Made by a program: the position numbers and the translations under genes
NCBI GenBank assembly: GCA_027074515.1
Contig: JALTCQ010000055.1
Location: 1-8,133 of the forward strand
Length of the DNA: 8,133 nt
DNA from: Microcaldota archaeon
GTDB taxonomy: Archaea; Iainarchaeota; Iainarchaeia; JAADDC01
Reading direction: 5' to 3'
Notes under the pieces: generated by a model
What the model saw: only the letters and a program-made list of their open reading frames with translations
Databases searched by the model: none
What the model was told of the DNA's origin: nothing
Shown: piece by piece, positions 5,939 to 8,133 of the stretch
Layout: every line of letters begins with the position of its first letter
How positions within the stretch are numbered: position 1 is the first letter of the stretch

Positions 5939-6771
5939 CGCACCCCTCTCCGTACCCACGCTGCCAGCGTACGCCCAACGAATGGCACGTTTCTCGTTAG
6001 GTCTGCAGTTCTTCTTGCGAAACCCCTTGCTAGGATCTCATTTGTGCTCGTGATGACAAAATCTGCTTTCACCTTCTTTCCCAACCGCGGAACGGCGCCG
6101 GAGTATGACATGAGCTTGTGACGTATGATGTTCGTCCATCGTCTCGGCCCACCGTTGGCTGCCTTAGCTTCCATCACTCGGATTCGCCCGTTAATTACCC
6201 CCAAACCGTCAAACTCCCCAATTGTCACTCCAAAATCTCGTAGCATTCTTGTCCTGTATCGTATTGCGTCGGGGTATGGTGTTGGAACGGTAAGCTCCAC
6301 GTTTCTTGCCATGCATTCTGGGCGGACTGCACGGTACCACGCCAACGCCGCAAGGGTTTCCTGAACGCTCGTTCCTGCCAGATGTGCGAGATTTCCCTTA
6401 ATCATATGTGTGATCACCCTTGCGATCTTTCGGTCAGCTCTCGCATAGCTCCTGAGCGTGGTATTGCCGATTTTTATCGTATGCTTCCCCCTTGCGCTCC
6501 TTGAGGGAATATTGACGTTTAGCCGATAGTTTTCAAAGGGGAAGATGATCACGAGAGGGGCGTGCTTCCATTTCGTTCTCGCTACCTTGTTCTGAGCCGC
6601 TGCAATTGCACATACTGCCGATTCCAGCGTTGGTTTTTCTATCGGCTTTGCAAACAGTATAGAATATGCTTCCTTCTCTATGTGCGTTGCTCTCCACGGT
6701 TCCCACCCGTTGTCCATCATGGGCTCAGCCACGATTTCCACGGCTTCCCTTACGTCTTCCCGTGTTGCCAT
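5923..6771 (-). CDS. PD-(D/E)XK nuclease-like protein, shorter paralogue
   Basis: The protein has 282 residues from ATG 6771, in a TAATG one-base overlap with the stop of the upstream gene. GTG 6780 is possible but less likely. The C-terminal half carries a PD-(D/E)XK pattern: GEFDGLG (E186, D188), then GRIRVMEAK (E201-A-K203), followed by RRWTNIIRHK (210-219) and ADFVITSTNEILARGFA (236-252). Upstream, SVQETLAAL (E138) matches VHETAGVA of the neighbour and may give the first acidic residue or a helix residue. It aligns over its whole length with the 334-residue upstream gene but lacks about 50 residues, mainly in the middle. The N-terminal 130 residues show no domain I recognise. The target (DNA or RNA) is unknown; other PD-(D/E)XK proteins include resolvases, restriction enzymes and defence nucleases. 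Confidence 0.6.
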   Translation of the reverse strand: MATREDVREAVEIVAEPMMDNGWEPWRATHIEKEAYSILFAKPIEKPTLESAVCAIAAAQNKVARTKWKHAPLVIIFPFENYRLNVNIPSRSARGKHTIKIGNTTLRSYARADRKIARVITHMIKGNLAHLAGTSVQETLAALAWYRAVRPECMARNVELTVPTPYPDAIRYRTRMLRDFGVTIGEFDGLGVINGRIRVMEAKAANGGPRRWTNIIRHKLMSYSGAVPRLGKKVKADFVITSTNEILARGFARRTADLTRNVPFVGRTLAAWVRRGVRWEWA

Positions 6772-7775
6772 TACCACCACGGCTCCCTGAAACTCCTTTT
6801 AAGTAGCGTCGTGTCGGAGGGCCAGACTGCATGCACCATGAGCTTACGGAACGTTTCGTGCGGCTTTAACGTGATGAGCGCGCGGTTTGCTAAATCTGTG
6901 GCCACGTGTTCGCTGTTGCTTACGACGACGAAGTGGGGGAAGATCCTCGTGCGCATGGGGCCCATAGTTTGCCCAATGTACTCAATTCCTGGCGTGAGCG
7001 TTTGCGCCTTATGCACCACGATCTCGTCCCACCTTGGAATAGTTCTAGGTCCAACGCTCTTTACCTCTATGATGTGCACGTTCTTTCCGTTCGTCGCAAG
7101 GGCGTCTATCTCTGTTAGGACTCGTCCAAATGCCTTTTTCCACCGAGTTTTTAGGCGCCCAAGAACTGTTATGTATATGTTTCTAGCGAATGCCCAATCA
7201 GTATTTTCCGCAAGTAGCGCGGCTACGCCGGCGGTTTCGTGCACGTTTCCTCCGATCACGTGCGGAGGGATGCCTTTTTCTAATATGATGTGCTTGAGAG
7301 GTTCCTTCACGCGGAGATCTGCTTTTGAAAAGCGTATTACAGGGATGGAGTACGGTCCAGCGCGTAGGGTTGCGAAATTTGTGGCCATCGCCTTGGCTAT
7401 CTCTTCTGCTCTGTGTTTTTTCGGCCCGTATAGTCGTGTGTACACTGGAAATGCCCACGGTGGGAGGATGACGTTCATACGGAAAGCATACTGTGGCGAT
7501 TCAACGGGATTTATCAGGAGTGATGTGACTACTGGTCTTGGTTTTGGTGCATTTTCCCGTCCGAACGCTTCTATCATTCCCTTTTGTAGCTCATGGATCG
7601 TTTTGATCGCAGAAATAACTGTCTGGTACCCGTTCAGTCCGCTCTTCGGATTTAAGAACAGGACGTGGTAATCTCCTTTTCTTGATCGCGAGATCTTGCC
7701 GATTTCCCACGGCTGGCCTCTGATCTGTTCAAGCAAGAACCGCTTCGTCTTTCTTATGCCCCACTCTTCCACCAC
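6771..7775 (-). CDS. PD-(D/E)XK nuclease-like protein, longer paralogue
   Basis: The protein has 334 residues from the GTG at 7775. The frame stays open to a GTG at 7838, adding 21 residues. I choose 7775 for two reasons: a TATA box (ATTTATA, 7803-7797) lies 25 bases upstream, inside the longer version, and this start lines up with the start of the paralogue downstream (tryptophan at residue 23 in both). The nuclease-like core is LTEIDALATNGKNVHIIEVKS, with E222, D224, E237 and K239 in the E-x-D...E-x-K arrangement. RWDEIVVHK (248-256) and HFVVVSNSEHVATDLA (281-296) follow. GGNVHETAGVAAL (176-188) is shared with the paralogue. The N-terminal 160 residues are unrecognised, basic, and rich in proline and aromatics. 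It is the first gene of the three-gene operon. Confidence 0.62.
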   Translation of the reverse strand: MVEEWGIRKTKRFLLEQIRGQPWEIGKISRSRKGDYHVLFLNPKSGLNGYQTVISAIKTIHELQKGMIEAFGRENAPKPRPVVTSLLINPVESPQYAFRMNVILPPWAFPVYTRLYGPKKHRAEEIAKAMATNFATLRAGPYSIPVIRFSKADLRVKEPLKHIILEKGIPPHVIGGNVHETAGVAALLAENTDWAFARNIYITVLGRLKTRWKKAFGRVLTEIDALATNGKNVHIIEVKSVGPRTIPRWDEIVVHKAQTLTPGIEYIGQTMGPMRTRIFPHFVVVSNSEHVATDLANRALITLKPHETFRKLMVHAVWPSDTTLLKRSFREPWW

Positions 7776-7796
7776 GAAAAGAAGACGCCTTTCTCG

Positions 7797-7803
7797 TATA
7801 AAT
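7797..7803 (-). promoter_or_regulatory. TATA box of the nuclease-pair/kinase operon
   Basis: Minus-strand ATTTATA is centred 25 bases upstream of GTG 7775. It is the best TATA match near the operon and implies a leaderless transcript starting at or next to that codon. Confidence 0.62.
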
Positions 7804-7820
7804 GTGCGCCGGTGGAGGGA

Positions 7821-7857
7821 CAGGGGATCACTGCTCACCCCTGCCGGTTCTGCCGGC
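7821..7857 (-). other. Two adjacent GC-rich hairpins 3' of tRNA-His
   Basis: CAGGGG (7821-7826) pairs with CCCCTG (7838-7843), and GCCGG (7843-7847) pairs with CCGGC (7853-7857). The second begins eight bases after the tRNA-His 3' end. There is no clear run of T on the minus strand after them, so a simple terminator is not evident; they may mark the tRNA 3' trailer or assist processing. Confidence 0.45.
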
Positions 7858-7864
7858 GCGGGAG

Positions 7865-7939
7865 GGTCGGGGCCGGGATTTGAACCCGGGCTACGGGATC
7901 CACAGTCCCGTGTGCTAGCCAGGCTACACTACCCCGACC
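7865..7939 (-). tRNA. tRNA-His (anticodon GTG), with encoded G-1
   Basis: The minus-strand cloverleaf is complete. The acceptor is GTCGGGG with CCCCGAC. An additional G at 7939 is opposite C73 at 7865, the identity pair of tRNA-His, here encoded in the gene. The anticodon arm is CGGGA-CTGTGGA-TCCCG, giving anticodon GTG (reads CAC/CAT). The T-arm is CCGGG-TTCAAAT-CCCGG and the D-stem GTGT/GCAC. The variable loop has four bases. No intron and no encoded CCA are seen. It is divergent from the PHP gene. Confidence 0.97.
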
Positions 7940-7970
7940 ACACAGTTAGCAGTAAATCTTCTGCAACGTT

Positions 7971-7980
7971 GATTTTAAAT
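7971..7980 (-). promoter_or_regulatory. TATA-like promoter of tRNA-His
   Basis: Minus-strand ATTTAAAATC is centred about 37 bases upstream of the tRNA 5' end, implying a 5' leader of about 10 bases for RNase P to remove. Confidence 0.5.
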
Positions 7981-7981
7981 G

Positions 7982-7991
7982 CTTATTTAAA
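7982..7991 (+). promoter_or_regulatory. TATA-like promoter of the PHP gene
   Basis: CTTATTTAAA is centred 26 bases before GTG 8013 with no Shine-Dalgarno, which again fits a leaderless transcript. It sits back to back with the tRNA-His box. Confidence 0.6.
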
Positions 7992-8012
7992 CTCCGCTGC
8001 GTATTTCTTTAC

Positions 8013-8133
8013 GTGAGGGTGGATCTGCATACGCACACGTGGTTCTCTCCTGATGGCATGATGCGCCCTGAGACACTTCTGCGCGTTGCAAAGAAACGCA
8101 AGCTCGGTGCTGTTGCCATAACTGACCACAATC
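8013..8133 (+). CDS. PHP-domain metal-dependent phosphoesterase, N-terminal part, runs off the right edge
   Basis: Forty codons are visible from GTG 8013. VDLHTHTWFSPDGMM (3-17) gives the HxH motif (H6, H8) and D14, and AVAITDHN (33-40) gives the second metal-binding DH pair (D38, H39). These are the first two PHP motifs. Stand-alone PHP proteins hydrolyse phosphoesters such as histidinol phosphate or short nucleotides; which one cannot be told from 40 residues. GTG 8019 is an alternative start, but 8013 fits the TATA spacing. The adjacent tRNA-His should not be taken as evidence for a histidine role. Confidence 0.82.
   Translation, partial: MRVDLHTHTWFSPDGMMRPETLLRVAKKRKLGAVAITDHN

Noticed and set aside
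6562..7671. A 369-codon open frame on the plus strand opposite the nuclease-like genes
   Set aside because: Its translation is rich in Cys, Ser, Phe and Arg with no recognisable motif, it spans the junction of two well-supported minus-strand genes, and it has no ribosome-binding site. It is a shadow frame.
5923..7775. Restriction-modification system
   Set aside because: No DNA methyltransferase motifs occur anywhere in the window, so the nuclease-like pair is not called a restriction enzyme.

Overview
This window looks archaeal. It carries archaeal-type ribosomal protein uS2 followed directly by a MEMO-family gene (a known archaeal gene order). It also carries an eS26-like zinc-ribbon ribosomal protein, the wybutosine methyltransferase Taw3/TYW3, a flavodiiron protein, and a tRNA-His with an encoded G-1 and C73. 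TATA-like boxes sit about 23-28 bases upstream of several start codons, as expected for leaderless archaeal transcripts, while a few genes have strong Shine-Dalgarno sequences instead. eS26 is absent from most Euryarchaeota and present in TACK, Asgard and some DPANN lineages, but the sequence alone does not let me name the lineage. GC content is about 50% in genes and about 64% in one spacer.

Layout, left to right. Bases 1-98 (minus) hold the start of eS26, divergent from taw3 (plus). A monocistronic CPA2-type cation/proton antiporter-like membrane protein follows, then tRNA-Arg(CCG). Next comes a 300-base GC-rich, hairpin-dense spacer (2461-2760) with two near-identical 23-base hairpin repeats. 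Then come rps2 (TTG start, strong SD), overlapped by four bases by the MEMO gene, and a flavodiiron protein gene with its own promoter.

The next block (7775 down to 5393, minus) is a tightly overlapping three-gene operon. It encodes two diverged paralogues with PD-(D/E)XK nuclease-like signatures (334 and 282 residues from my chosen starts) and a small degenerate protein-kinase-fold protein. The last gene runs convergently into the 3' end of the flavodiiron gene, overlapping it by 53 bases. At the right edge are tRNA-His(GTG) on the minus strand and the start of a PHP-domain phosphoesterase on the plus strand, with divergent promoters between them.

Most of the window is housekeeping: translation (uS2, eS26, two tRNAs, tRNA modification), redox and oxygen defence (flavodiiron, MEMO) and ion transport. 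Two parts are not explained by known systems: the nuclease-pair plus kinase operon, and the structured spacer between tRNA-Arg and rps2. The operon's function is unknown; DNA/RNA processing or defence is inference from fold-like motifs only.
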